64,000 nucleotides of DNA from NCBI GenBank assembly GCA_964017235.1, contig OZ024929.1, positions 17,047,464 through 17,111,463 of the forward strand, read 5' to 3'. A model generated the notes under the pieces. The model did no database searches, had not been told where the DNA came from, and worked only from the letters and a program-made list of their open reading frames with translations. How positions within the stretch are numbered: position 1 is the first letter of the stretch; the number at the start of each line of letters is the position of its first letter. The position numbers and the translations under genes were made by a program. Positions 1 through 11,175 of the stretch are shown here, piece after piece. This DNA comes from Sabellastarte sp. h YS-2021 (Eukaryota > Annelida > Polychaeta > Sabellida > Sabellidae).

Positions 1-180
1 ATAAGTGACAATAAGTTCTGTTTTTTTACCTATATCTCAGAAACTATGTAACCTACAAATATGTATTATATATCACAAGAAAAGTCTTTTTACAGCACTT
101 TTGCCTGTTTTTGTTGCATAAAAATCCATGTTGAAATGACTGAGATATAACAAATTAAAGATTGAAGTTCTTATATTCAC
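1..180 (+). repeat. Dispersed repeat, copy 1 (partial at the left edge)
   Basis: The segment around ACAGCACTTTTGCC, GCATAAAAATCCATGTTGAA and GACTGAGATAT recurs in reverse orientation at about 61795-61975, and more weakly at about 5820-5960. No terminal structure was recognised; family unknown. Confidence 0.5.
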
Positions 181-2085
181 TGGTGCCCATGTTTTTTGAC
201 AGCCTTTTTCATATTCTCTCATTTAACAATGATTTTTTAAAACTCAAAATCGTACAAAATGATAAATAAAAGTAAAACATACCCCACATTAGATATATAC
301 AGAAAATATATATCTTTCATGAAGATTAATAATTTATTATCCACCACGTGACGTATTTGCCCTAAATACGGGGAAATACAGACCGGGATGTATTATAATA
401 CCCATGCTGTGCACTTGGTACAATATTGTTATCTTCATTCTGTGATATCTGTGATATATTTTTTCTGTATATGTCATTCAGGAAGTTTCCTATTTACTAA
501 AGGACTCAAAGTGTGACTGACACATCCCAAGTGCAGAGGTCCAGCCCAAGCTCTCTAGTGACTGACATTCCCCAAACTGAAACATAGAGTCTCATGGATG
601 ACTATTTATGAACATCCCTGAGATTCTTTTGCCCGCCACTTGGAACAGGACCAATGACAGAAGACCACCATTATAAGTGACTGCCCATACCTAAATTGAC
701 CTAAACTGATCCATTTCCTCAAACATTTTAATGACATTTATATTCAATTTTTCACCATTCCTATGCTATGGTGGACATGGTATTCAGTAACAGTTGTTCC
801 AGAACCTGAAGACTTGCAAACTTACTGCCTAATTCTATGACTTTCTGCTGCAGAATTTCACAGAATTTCAAATAACCTTATAGTAGTCTGAACACATCCA
901 AATTTAACTGAATTTTTCTGTTTTTAAAAGCAATTGTGGAAAAATGAGATAATCACATTAGAATATATTAAACCTAAAAAAGAGGTGGATTCAATTTGGA
1001 TCTAAATGCATCCCCTGAATATTAGTTGCACTGGCACTGGCAAATATCCATCCAATATCACCCACGTCGATCTATCATGTACTGGCATTTGTAAACTTAA
1101 ATTTATTCCTCTAAAAATGAAACTATTGTCAAATTCATTTTCAATAACATTTGATTGTTTACTTGCCTGTTTAATCAAGTGTCTTTTATTTTGGTTGTCT
1201 AAGCTTTGCCAAGCACAGTAAATTTTTTTGAAAATCATCAGTAAAATATATTGGTTATAGGAATAAAAGACATATTTGAGTGCTTTCTGATGGTTTAAAA
1301 CTATCGATCGGCTGAATATTAAAGCCCGAAGGGCTACACAATATTTTGTTCGAAATAAGTGGTAAATCTTACGGAAAAATCAAAACAAATCCAACGGCAT
1401 GTTGGCTGTTCCATTAACTAAACATGCATTGTGATGGATGTGCAAACAACCTTTTGGTTAAAATATTGTTAGGAAATCCCCCACAGAATACTGCAATCTC
1501 ATAAATATTAAGAAGTAGTCGATCTTTAAATGAAATATTGATAAAAATCCCAACTGAATTATTTGACTTCATATATGCTGCATATTATTTTACCGCAAGT
1601 TGTTTGTTTACATTTTTATGCGAAGGGACGATGCACGCAGAATTCAACAGTGTTGTTTTATTTACCATTCTATATTGGCGATTCCAGCATTGCACAAAAG
1701 ACGTGTTTGAGGTCACTGCGCAGCGTACCATTTTAGAATACGTTATAATACATGCCTCAAATGATAATAAAACACAATGGCTGTACACAAGACTTTTAAT
1801 TTTAAAGCTTAAAAGAATACAAAGATGATATTCTGACACAACATTTCAATAATGCTGTAACTTCTTGTGATAGCACATGTGACACCATTTGTATAGACTG
1901 AGATGTCAAAATATTATTGTTAAATGGACATAGCATCGTTCCAACCAAATTTGAAAAAAAGATACATCCAATTATCCCTGAAAAACAGACACAACAATCA
2001 ATATTATCAGAAAGGTTGAGTGTTGTATGTTCCAATAGGGATGATTAGCTTATGATGCACTTGATCAATTGTCAGTTTCTTCCAT
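181..2085. other. Putative LRRC23 intron or flank, nothing recognised
   Basis: AT-rich DNA. The overlapping short open frames at 1538-1839 on both strands show no family features. No LRRC23 exon could be recognised here on the minus strand. Confidence 0.4.
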
Positions 2086-2740
2086 CTAATTATAATTGGA
2101 CTTTTATAGAGCTTAATGTCCAATTATCAAAGGGGACCCTAAGGCGCAACAGAGCCAAAACAATCAAACTAATTCAGTATCCTGGGCCGGTATTCACAAA
2201 GGGTCTTAGACTTAGCCAGGTCTTAGGCTTAAATGTGGTCTTAAAGTTAAGACTTTTGTCTCAAAAGTCCAAGATTATCAAATAACCATAGCGGTGTTCT
2301 ATGTTGTGTGACCTTACTTTTCTATTCGTACTATAGCATTGGTGAGATATATCCTTCATTTAATGCATTTTATCTATGGAAAAGTGCTGTTTTGAAATGG
2401 AAAACCTTGTTACCTCATATAAACTTCCCAAAGACTGCTTTAGTGAGGTGTTCTGTATAATTATACTTTATTTACAGCCATTTCAAATTTTGAAGTGGGC
2501 AAAAGTTTATGGCGGTCATAAGTCCTCTTTACAAAATTTAAGCCCAGTACCAACCAGTGTTAAAGTTAAGCCCTAATTTAAGCCTAAGACTGGTCTTAAC
2601 TTCTTTGTGAATACTGCTAAAACTAAAACAAAAGTCTTAGCAATTTTTCTGCGAAAGTTAAGACAAAAGTCTCAACTTTAAGCCTACGCCCTGGCTAAGA
2701 CTTTTCGTGAATACGGGCCCAGGGACACTCCAGGTTCATT
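2086..2740 (-). mobile_element. L2/CR1-like LINE 3' tail, split by an inverted-repeat element
   Basis: Read on the minus strand, 2181-2086 carries the tail signature of the LINE at 37175-39390 (GTTGCGCCTTAG, then a close match to AAGCGCTATAAAAGTCCAAT and a short AT-rich repeat). The upstream piece, containing TGTCCCTGG, lies on the other side of the element at 2182-2722. This is a truncated 3' fragment with no coding. Confidence 0.7.
2182..2722. mobile_element. MITE-like element A (about 541 bp, long imperfect terminal inverted repeats)
   Basis: It starts CTGGGCCGGTATTCAC and ends with the inverse GTGAATACGGGCCCAG. Inverted similarity continues inward for about 80 bp through repeated CTTAGCC/GTCTTAGGCTTAA/AGACTTTTGTCT motifs. 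There is no coding. Related copies lie at 23605-24055 and, in part, at 3541-3831 and 31635-31874. The target duplication is unclear. Confidence 0.75.
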
Positions 2741-3540
2741 GACAATTGTAATTGATTGATTATTCAACATAATATTTCCTTTTGCATATAATCAAATATG
2801 CAGGCAGTTAACATAATTTATGTAGTTTTCATTCTGTTTTAAATGATCCATTTGTCACAAGTTTTGTTTATTTACTGTCATATTTACAGGCACTAAGTAT
2901 TTATGATAAATGCTGGAAAGTTTGAAACCAACAAAATTCTTGCCAGACAGGTATATGCTTCATCACAGAAAGTGCTCTACAAGTATACTGACCAAAATGG
3001 GCAAGCAATGGATTCTAGCAAAAATCAATCTGTGGTTTGCAACACAAATGCAAACCCTGTTAAACATTATACACCCAGCAACGACATTGTGTACATAAGT
3101 AACAGTCAATGAAATACTCACAGTTTAATATGAGATGCTCTAAGAGAGGATGGTTCACACCTTCTGTGGATTTGATTTTATTATTGCTAAAGTTGGCCAT
3201 CTGGAGATATGGCATTTCCTGTCAGAAAAGATATAAAAAATGGAATGTGTGGAGAAAAACAAAATAATCTTAAAAAAGAGAGAAACTGACTTGGCCCTAA
3301 AATAATAATTGCTACCTTCCCTAATACCTACAGTAGTGAGTAATACTGATTTTGACAGAAAAGTTCATTATTACAATAAAGTCCTACAGCTGCTGTTTAA
3401 CTAAAATATCAATGACAAATGCTTTGCCTCTGAGGTCTGGTGGGAGTAACTTTATAGAGTGACAGGCAGGTGTTGATGTCTCGAACTTTATTCAATTTAA
3501 CTTAGCAACAAACGTAATAAGTCATATATATAAAAAAAAA

Positions 3541-3831
3541 ACTACTTTAGGGAGGTGGCTCTCTATATAGACTTTATTTTCAGCCATTTCAAATTCAACA
3601 GTGGAGAAAATTTTATGGTGGCCATATTTAAGTCTTAATTTACAAAAGTTAAGCCCACTGACAAGTGACAATTGATCTAAACTTTAAGTCCAAGTCTTAG
3701 CCATAGTTTAAATTTAGCTGCTTCATGGATCCACAAAGTCTAAGACCACCGGCTTAGTCTCAGCTTAAGACAAAAGTCTTAACTTTAAGTCGAAGTTGGA
3801 GCTGAGTCCTTTTGGGAAAATGGCCCCTGGT
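3541..3831. mobile_element. MITE-like element C (partial copy of the same family)
   Basis: It shares the interior of element A (CAGCCATTTCAAATT, GGCCATA, TTTACAAAA) and the right arm made of CTTAAGACAAAAGTCTTAA-type repeats, ending near ATGGCCCCTGG. The left arm is missing. It lies in the LRRC23 intron just left of exon 3. Confidence 0.6.
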
Positions 3832-3973
3832 ATCAATGCTGTAACATCTTTGTACTTTCCACAAATTAACATTTTAGTATAGTATTGCCTCCTGGAAGCT
3901 TGTTATTTGCACTGATATACTGGTTATATAATTGATATTTCATCAAACATTTCAAAAACTAAAATTCACTTAC

Positions 3974-4130
3974 TTCCAATTTTGCTGATGTCAGTTTGTT
4001 GAAATCAGCTTTCAGGGTCAATAAGTGTGTCAAGGAATTGAGGGCTGATAAATCTTTCAAGTTGTTTCTGGTCAAGTCAACATAGCGTAGGTGGATATAG
4101 GAATTCAATATGTTAATATCTGTTAAATCT
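3974..4130 (-). CDS. LRRC23: LRRC23 exon 3 (first leucine-rich repeats)
   Basis: The acceptor is TTTTTTCAG and the donor GTAAGTG. The exon completes the split Arg codon and encodes two LRR strands: DLTDINILNSYIHLRYVDL and LKDLSALNSLTHLLTLKAD, then NKLTSAKLE. It ends in phase 0. No fourth exon was recognised between 1 and 3973. Confidence 0.93.
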
Positions 4131-7100
4131 CTGAAAAAAGAAGAAAATTTTAATATTAAATATGAAAAATAGAGGAGTTGTTTAAGTAATTTTGTACTCC
4201 AAACAATTCATTAGGGGTGTGACGAGTACAAATATTTGTGGTTGATTGCTCGCAGAAGAAATTTCGGCTCAACATCAAGCCCTAGGGGTGTTGAGTATGC
4301 ATCTTGACAGGAAACACTAGTCAATATGGTAGCTCCCAAAAACGAAAAAATACAAATGTAAAAGCCTTGAATCACTAAAATTAGCTGATGTCACCATGTA
4401 AAATAGTGAATATTATGTGTAAAATAGAGCATTATTTGACCTAATGCAAGTAAGATGTCTTATTAATAGGGATGTGAAGGGTTACTTGAGCCTCGATAGA
4501 CGAGTCGGTTTTTGCTAGCACTAAAGTCCATTTTGACTACTCGATTACTCACAATGTATTGTATTATCAGCCGCGAAATGAAACGTTTGTGTAAAATATG
4601 CTACATTTTTGTATTCCCGCCATATAATATCAATTAAAGTTACGGTTTTGGCTTAAAAATGTATAATTTACTCTATATTCTATAATATCTGGTTAAATAG
4701 AAGATGTTTTTCTTCAAAAGTTTTGTTACCATTTGTCAACAGAAGACTTCTAAGGTAGATACTGAATCTCGCGATTACACAAATTCGGGTCAGTTGTCAG
4801 AGTGTGGGCATTCGGGGCTGTTTTTGAGCACCCATTCAAACCCTACTTATCTATGTTTTACTACATAAAATGTGGTATTTCACATATACTCATGCACATT
4901 ACCCTTTACACTGGGATTGATATTAAATGAAATCTGCCTCATTTAGTGAGCCTTGACTCCTTGTTTACACCCCTACAAATCATTGTTCTTTTCTTTTGTA
5001 AGTACTTGAACAGTATATATTTATACTAAATGCAATACCTTCTTTACTACAAGACTCAAAGGTACTATTTAGCCCACTCTGTGTGGCATGTGTGTGCACA
5101 ATTAACAGAAGTTGTACTGTACATAATGTTATGTACTTTTCAATGAATTACCTTTCGTGAACATCCAATCTGACATATGCATGGGCCAATCCATCTCCGG
5201 TTTTACAAAGCAGCGACAAAGATTCTCCTATGATTTCTTCTGTTAATGGCACCTCAGGATCTTTCTGCAATTATAAAGGTATAAAAAGGATCCTATATAC
5301 TATACCTTGGCAAGAATGAGGTTTGGTAGTACAGGAGGAAGGCATTGGGAAGGAAGATGCACTGACATTAACACAGTGAATAGCAGTATAAATTGTTGAA
5401 CATTTATTATGCACGGTATGCAAGACCATATTTTCTAAAAATAGTTGGAAAAAACAGACCAAGACAGTTTTTTTTTCATTTTATGTTGCCATTTACTATG
5501 TATAATAATAAGAATTAAAAATATGTAAAAAAGTGCCGATTTGTACCTCCACCAGGGAGGTTATATAACTGGTGGCATGTGTTTTCTGTTTATTTCTTTG
5601 CAAAATAATTTTAAAACGTATAGATGGATTTTGATGATATTTTCAGAAAATGTTAACAATAGAACAAGGAACATATAATTCAATTTTGGTGGTGTTTGGA
5701 ATTACCATCTGGATCGAGGAATTTTAACTGATTTTTTATTATTACAGTCATAAGCAATATTGGGGGTGTTGGACTTTGGCTGAGGTATGCACTCTCTGAG
5801 TGCTCTCATTTGCAAATACTTCATTAATTATGTAAACAAAAACTGTTTCATACATCATGAGAAGGGTATTCTTGTATGGAGGTTCTGCTCAGTTTTGTTG
5901 CATTAAAATCTATGCAGAAGAAATGACAAAGAAATCTCAGATTAAACAGTGACCTAGTTATATTCACTTTTGTCTGTAACTATGGATATATTTCACAGCT
6001 AATTTCTGCAGTTATTTATTACATAAATAAATATTCAATTGGCTTTGAGTGGCCTATGACTACTCTACTAGTTTTATACTTCAAACAAATGTCAGATGAT
6101 GGCATAGATACAAAGTGTTTACATCACTGGTGCATTTTAAAAATGGCTTTAAATATTTTTTGAAATGAAAAGTAGTCTGTTTAAATAAATGAACACTGAA
6201 GGGGCTGGTAGTAATGAGATGGTCTGGCATAAAAGTGGTCATACATATATGACACAAACAAAATAATGTCCATCAGTTTATAAACAAGGTCAACAGAAAA
6301 TACATGACACAGATAATCTATTCAAAAGAACAATGATACGAAAACTAGTGGAACACTAGACATGGCTTTATCTTGGCTTTATTTTACTTGTGTGTAGAGC
6401 TATGGCACGACTCCACTTAAACTGGAGATATGCACGAGAGACTTGGTAGTGGGTAAATCGTTTGACTGTGTGGATATAGAATGTAAAAATATTTTTTTTA
6501 ATATTGGCAGACATCAGGGGTTAATATTGAATGTAAAAATATTTTTTTTAATATTGGCAGACATCAGGGGTTAATATTGTCTACCAAACAGACCAAATCC
6601 AGGATTCCAAAAACAATTTTATTCTGACATATCCCCAACCACTAATAGGAAGTAAAATATACCAAAACAAAACACATACCTGCCTTCCAAGTTAAAGGAA
6701 CTTTTTTTAAAAATAAAATACACAAGAAAATGAATGATTTCATTGTAAAAATTAAAGGTGTCAGAAATTACAAGTAGGTAAAATGTTGGTATATGAGCAA
6801 GTCGCCGACAAAACAACTCGCAGACAGCAACTCGCCGACAATTTTATCCGTTTGAATAAGAGCGTAGTATGCGTACTTTAATATACTTTAAACTATAGAA
6901 CTCACGGAAATAGCACCCAAGTCATTAATATTCATGAGATGACATGAAGTTATGGATTTCCCCTGGCATTTCCTTACAATATTTTATAAAATAGAAGCAT
7001 AAACTAAGATCAAATACTTTAAACTCCAGAACTCATGGCCAAGTACACTCAAGTTATTAATATTCATGAGAATCTATATATGAGGTCACGGATTTCCCCT

Positions 7101-8001
7101 GGCATTTCATTGCAATACTTGATAAAATAGAAGCATAGACGAAAATCAAATACTTTAAACTACAGAACTCACGGCCATAGCCAACTCATTAATATTCATG
7201 AAAATAGAAGCATATGCACTTGTCAATTGTCGGCGAGTTCCTGTCTGCGAGTTGTTTTGTCGGCGACTTGCACGTAATTCAAAATGTTTATAGTTCATCT
7301 TCATATATTCGGTCTGACTAATGTTTTTGGCCTATTATGTGTATTTTGGCATTAAAATAGACCAAGAATTCTTGTTTTTCAACAAATATTAATATTAAAA
7401 CATCTATCAAATGTTAAGCATCTGTCATTTTCTTATTTTAATCAAATGTGCATAGAACATTGTGAAACTTGCCATTTAGCATCACATTTACGACTTGCTT
7501 AATGGGTCGATAAAATGGTAAACCACCATACCACCACAAAAACTCCACCAATCACCATACACAAAATGGAGCACCCTCTGCAATTATCAATGACAATTTT
7601 TAGCAAAACCCCACTTTTCTACTAATAAAAATATTTCTACAAGCAAACATTCAGAATATTACAGTATAACGGACTGAAAACGAGATGCACAAAACACCAC
7701 TGACACGAAAACATCACGACTCCTTACTGGGCGATAATAGAGTTTCCAGAATACTAGTCAAGTGGGAGGCCATTAGCCACCATATCAGGTCCGTCGTTAA
7801 ACTATAAAACTTTAATATTGATAAATACTCAACCAAGATCTCTAAAAACAAACTTTATTGCTATATTACCTCCTCTTCTTCAACTTCTTCCCCTTCAACC
7901 TTCTCTTGTTCTTCCTCTCCGGCTTCCTCGCCTGCAGTTTCTTCTTGTTCTAAGTCGTCCTCTTCCTCTCCAAGAGTTGGATCAGCTTCTTCGTCAGACA
8001 T
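3974..8001 (-). CDS. LRRC23: LRRC23 orthologue, 5' part (coding exons 1-3; gene continues off the left edge)
   Basis: Leucine-rich repeat-containing protein 23 is a radial-spoke (RS3/RSP15-type) protein of motile cilia and sperm flagella. Three minus-strand exons join in frame: 8001-7870 (44 codons, acidic), 5264-5152 (113 nt) and 4130-3974 (157 nt). All four internal boundaries have AG acceptors or GT donors (GTAATA, GTAATT, GTAAGT). The joined peptide keeps LRRC23 hallmarks in order: an acidic MSDEE start, PLTEE, LSLLCKTGDGLAHAYVRL, then RDLTDINILNSYIHLRYVDL, and the LRR-like LKDLSALNSLTHLLTLKAD. It covers about 134 of roughly 340 residues usual for the family. Remaining LRRs and the acidic tail must lie left of the window or be unrecognised in 1-3973. 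Introns 1-3 are full of mobile elements but the exons look intact. Assignment is from remembered family sequence, not a search, but the match is long and collinear. Confidence 0.93.
4212..4975. mobile_element. hAT-type non-autonomous element in LRRC23 intron 2
   Basis: The terminal inverted repeats begin TAGGGGTGT and end ACACCCCTA. The flanks are CAATTCAT (4204-4211) and CAAATCAT (4976-4983), an 8-bp target duplication with one mismatch. 8-bp duplications with CA/TAGGGGTGT-like ends are typical of hAT elements. The 764-bp interior has no transposase. Confidence 0.75.
5152..5264 (-). CDS. LRRC23: LRRC23 exon 2
   Basis: The acceptor is TTGCAG and the exon ends in phase 2 (..HE plus AG) at donor GTAATTC. 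It encodes the conserved stretch ending KTGDGLAHAYVRLDVHER, the most diagnostic LRRC23 segment in the window. Confidence 0.93.
5546..5806 (+). mobile_element. Hairpin-ended short element, copy 1 (LRRC23 intron 1)
   Basis: The 5' end is a small hairpin, CCTCCACCAGGGAGG. The 3' end carries GCACTCTCTGAGTGC (5789-5803), a 6-bp hairpin followed by a pyrimidine-rich end. A second copy of like length is at 28771-29025 and a diverged third one at 58259-58846. It is non-coding; a Helentron-type non-autonomous element is one possible origin. Confidence 0.55.
5820..5960 (+). repeat. Dispersed repeat, diverged copy
   Basis: Weak similarity to window positions 1-180 (TTTTGTTGCATTAAAATC, then GAAATGAC, then TTATATTCACT). 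Boundaries uncertain. Confidence 0.3.
6479..6579. repeat. Exact 50-bp tandem duplication
   Basis: The 50-bp unit beginning GAATGTAAAAATATTTTTTT and ending near GGGGTTAATATT occurs twice in a row without visible differences. It lies in LRRC23 intron 1 and points to a recent slippage event or an assembly duplication. Confidence 0.85.
6797..7271. mobile_element. 475-bp MITE with about 48-bp terminal inverted repeats
   Basis: It begins GCAAGTCGCCGACAAAACAA and ends with the inverse TTGTTTTGTCGGCGACTTGC. The arms match over about 48 bp with one visible difference (GCAACTCGCC versus GGAACTCGCC). The interior is a roughly 130-bp tandem unit, about 2.5 copies, marked by TTAATATTCATGA and TTTCCCCTGGCATTTC. 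No coding and no clear target duplication. Confidence 0.85.
7870..8001 (-). CDS. LRRC23: LRRC23 exon 1 (start codon and acidic N-terminus)
   Basis: The ATG is at 8001-7999 and reads MSDEEADPTLGEEEDDLEQE at its start; 44 codons end in phase 0 at a GTAATA donor. About half of the residues are Glu or Asp. A MSDE-type acidic start is characteristic of LRRC23. The opposite strand is a Ser/Leu/Pro-rich open frame that is only a shadow. Confidence 0.92.
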
Positions 8002-8099
8002 AATGGCTTTCTGAAATGTGTTTTATTTCCAAGCAAAAACTAGAACAATGTCCAACAGACTTGAAAAGCAAAAGCGGACAACCTTCTGTCAAACTCTTC

Positions 8100-8113
8100 G
8101 CTTCCGTAGCAAC
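8100..8113. promoter_or_regulatory. RFX X-box upstream of LRRC23
   Basis: The plus strand reads GCTTCCGTAGCAAC, which fits the X-box pattern RYYNYY-N2-RRNRAC at every fixed position. It lies about 100 bp upstream of the LRRC23 ATG. RFX factors drive ciliary genes in animals through this site, so the placement makes sense for a radial-spoke gene. The spacer is GT rather than the commoner AT. Confidence 0.6.
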
Positions 8114-9115
8114 GACGAGGTCAGTCAAACATTTACGAAATGGAAATATTTTATTTCCTCGACTTCGTAATCGATTTTCTGCAGTTCGCTGACAACACAT
8201 TGCCTAAACAATTGTCTGGACTAAAACACTTTAATTCATCACCAAAATTAGAAGTTTTTACTTTTATATTACATTTTAATGCATAAATTCCATGCTAATT
8301 AGTTTTCCAACCAATAAATGGTCAGAAAATCAAATCATTAGTTATGTATGATGATGAATTTTTATTGACATGCAGTCTTGTCAGCATTTTTCAAATAACT
8401 TCATGGATTGTGTTATTAAGCAAGTGTATGGTGATACTTTAATAATTAAAAAATATATCAACACAAAGGTGAGAACCAGCACAATTGATATCGTAGAATA
8501 TTGGCAATAGTAAATAAAGAATGTCTCTTTGGTTGTTTATTTGTACAGCATTAAGAAAACATTACCCACAGTATTCTATAATGTTATGTGATGTACAATG
8601 TGTGAAGTTTCATTTCAGAGTTCAATTGATTAATTTTAAAATTTTTGTTTGTTTGAGCTTCAATGTTTAAGCTTTTGTGGACTTTTTCAAGATGGATGAC
8701 CGGTAAAAAAGTTACCTTTCTCACAGAAAAGTTTTGCCAAAGTTTCCAACTAAGCCTGTTCCTGTGAAAAGTGATTGCTTTTCAAATGTGATGAGGTTAT
8801 CTCTGTGCACTGCTCAAGCAACAAGAACAACTGTTTGTTTGAAAGCTTAAATTGCTTGTGTTGCACAGATAACATATTGAAATTTATCACACATAATAAT
8901 TTGGATTTAAATAGGCATTCCATATATGACAAGTATCTGAAGATGCAAAAGGATTTATATCTTGCAATTGAAACAAGATTTAATTAAATGTTCTTTTTTT
9001 GTCATGTAAACTATTGTTATTTTTGTTGGTAAATTGTATGGTATCTGAAAAGTTGAACAAGTATTCAATAAACTAGTCATAAAATTCAATTTAAAATAAC
9101 TTTTACTCTACATTG
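8114..9115. other. LRRC23 upstream region, nothing else recognised
   Basis: The first 120 bp are richer in CpG than the surroundings, consistent with a promoter. Beyond 8230 it is AT-rich; the open frames at 8750-8987 on both strands show no family features. Confidence 0.4.
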
Positions 9116-9258
9116 TGTCACAGGACCAGGTTTCCAAGGGACTCGAACCCACAACCTCTCACTCATGAGGTCCACACTCTACCAGGTGAGCTATAAGGGA
9201 AATCCCTACTAGCCAAGCCAGTAGTAGTGATTTTATCACTTTTTGGGTTCTGTCACAT
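9116..9258 (-). mobile_element. Short inverted-repeat element containing a tRNA-like sequence
   Basis: On the minus strand about 9196-9125 reads like a tRNA: an A-box-like TAGCTCACCTGGTAGAG and a B-box-like GGTTGTGGGTTCGAGTCCC, with CAT at the anticodon position. The T stem has mismatches and no proper acceptor stem is visible, so it is a pseudo-tRNA or SINE head. It is flanked by imperfect inverted ends (TGTCACAGGACC on the left, GGGTTCTGTCACAT on the right). Confidence 0.5.
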
Positions 9259-10099
9259 TGTATAACAGCTTTACTCCTTTTCTACAAAAGTCAAAGGTGG
9301 AATGTTGCAAAAGTTAAATTGTAATCCACTTAAGCAGTACTAATACTATGGTTCAGAAAGCATGCAATTATTGCACATTTAAAAATCCCATCGCATATAC
9401 AACTTAGTTTCAATGCATGGTTGTGTAGTTATACTGTATCCATACAGATAAAAACAGTTTAAATCATTTGTAATGTGTAACAGCCATGAAATAGTCTAAA
9501 TATATCTGTCAAGTCATTGTAATTCCTATGTGTTTGCATAATATCAATTAGGTTAGTATGTTTTTGTAGTTCTATACAGCCTTTTTAATGATTGTTTTTT
9601 CTGGTTGTTATGACAAGAAATACATGATTTTATTAAAATATCTATATTAAGGTTTATGCTATTCTGTCCTTTATATTATTACTGAAAGACTGTGCTCATT
9701 TCGATCATATATATTATATCTAATATTGGTCACTATGATATGTGCTGAAGTTATATAAAAGGAATAACACCCTCCAAACCTTGGTATACACAGAATTTTA
9801 CCATGGTTAAGGTTATAAATCCTGAAGGCAAAGCCTGAAAATATTTTAATGTTATTGTAAAAAATATTTTAATATTTTCTTTTTAAATATTTTAAAATAT
9901 TTTAATGTTATGAAACAAAATTATTTTAATGTTATTAATAATTACTATTTGATGATAAAACAGTTTTTATGAAGGCTGTTTCATCCATTATTCTTGCAGA
10001 GGGTTATTATTGGAACAGCCAACATGAATACAGTTATTTTAGCACGGCTCTTGACCAATCAGAATCACGGACACAGCCGTGTCATGTTAGAATGGTGTT
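9259..10099. other. AT-rich DNA, nothing recognised
   Basis: It includes a low-complexity AAATATTTTAATGTTA-type stretch at about 9838-9945. No gene seen. Confidence 0.4.
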
Positions 10100-10940
10100 A
10101 TAAATGATAGGAGAGGGTTTTTGTAATCAGTTCGTTCATTCTTTCTGTTTTTCTGTCCTGTCTGTACACATTTTTACTCTTATAACTCAAAAACTATAAC
10201 ATCAATCGAGCTCAAATTTGGTGGGTAGATGTTTCATGGGATACAGATGGAGTCCTCAAAATTTGGTAAAATTTGATTAAAAATTAAAGTCAGGAGAGAG
10301 TTTTTCTTATTTTTAATTGAGTTTTTTAATAAAAATCTGCTTTTCTTTCTCACATACACTTCATATTTTAACTTGCAAATTCACAAAAAAATTCCATATA
10401 ATTTTATACACAATAAAAACTAGCAGAGGCATTGTAATAATGACTTTCTAACCATATAAATAACTTATTTGTAGGTTTCATAGAAAATCATGAGGGAAAA
10501 ATTTTTTATTATAATATTGATTTAATATTCACATTTGGGATATATCATTCAAACATCATATACACATAACTGCCACTGTAGCTGTGCATGTAGAGTATTG
10601 TATTTGTGATCTTAAGGACCTGGGCACAAATCCCTTTTGGGTCTGTGTGTTCTTTTATATGTATATATCTTTTATTTATTGATTTATTTTTCAATAATGC
10701 TCAATGACAAGAGAGGATTATTGTAAACAGTTTCATTCTTTTTTTCTGTCTTGTCTTACAGTCCTTCTGTCTGTACACGTTTTGCCCTTTTAACTCAAAA
10801 ACTATAGTATTAATCGAGTTCAAATTTGGTGAGATTTGAGTGAAAATTAAACTCAAGAGATAGTTTTTCTTATTTTCAGTTGGACATATACATAGAAATA
10901 TGCTTCTCTTCCTCACATACAAAAAACAATTTTTTGCTTT
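10100..10940. repeat. Two diverged copies of a roughly 240-bp repeat
   Basis: 10107-10350 and 10708-10925 share GAGAGG.TT.TTGTAA, TTCTGTC, TGTCTGTACAC, TAACTCAAAAACTATA and CAAATTTGGT in the same order. Copies are separated by about 350 bp of AT-rich DNA. Confidence 0.6.
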
Positions 10941-11175
10941 CTAATGATGTGATTACAATTGTCACAAACCTAGCTTGTGATATTGGCGGTCTTTAGTTAA
11001 AAATATTTCTTCTCATTTTATGTCTTGAAATTGACAAAGATAATTAAGAGAGTGGTAGTATATTCATGATTTTTACATTTTTAGTAATTTCTGTTTTCAG
11101 TTTTTTTTTCTTTTATTTCCCTGACAGGCCATCACAAAAACTTTTCACTGAGTAATTTCACCAAGAAGTGGTTTT

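Noticed and set aside
2903..3112. Plus-strand open frame of 69 codons after an AG acceptor-like site
   Set aside because: No recognised family; the frame is closed just upstream of the ATG and no donor or partner exon was found.
7818..8003. Plus-strand Leu/Pro-rich open frame
   Set aside because: Antisense to LRRC23 exon 1, which explains its composition.
8049..8169. Plus-strand frame MSNRLEKQKRTTFCQ.. as a divergent gene's first exon
   Set aside because: Short, no good donor, no recognised family; the region is better explained as the LRRC23 promoter.
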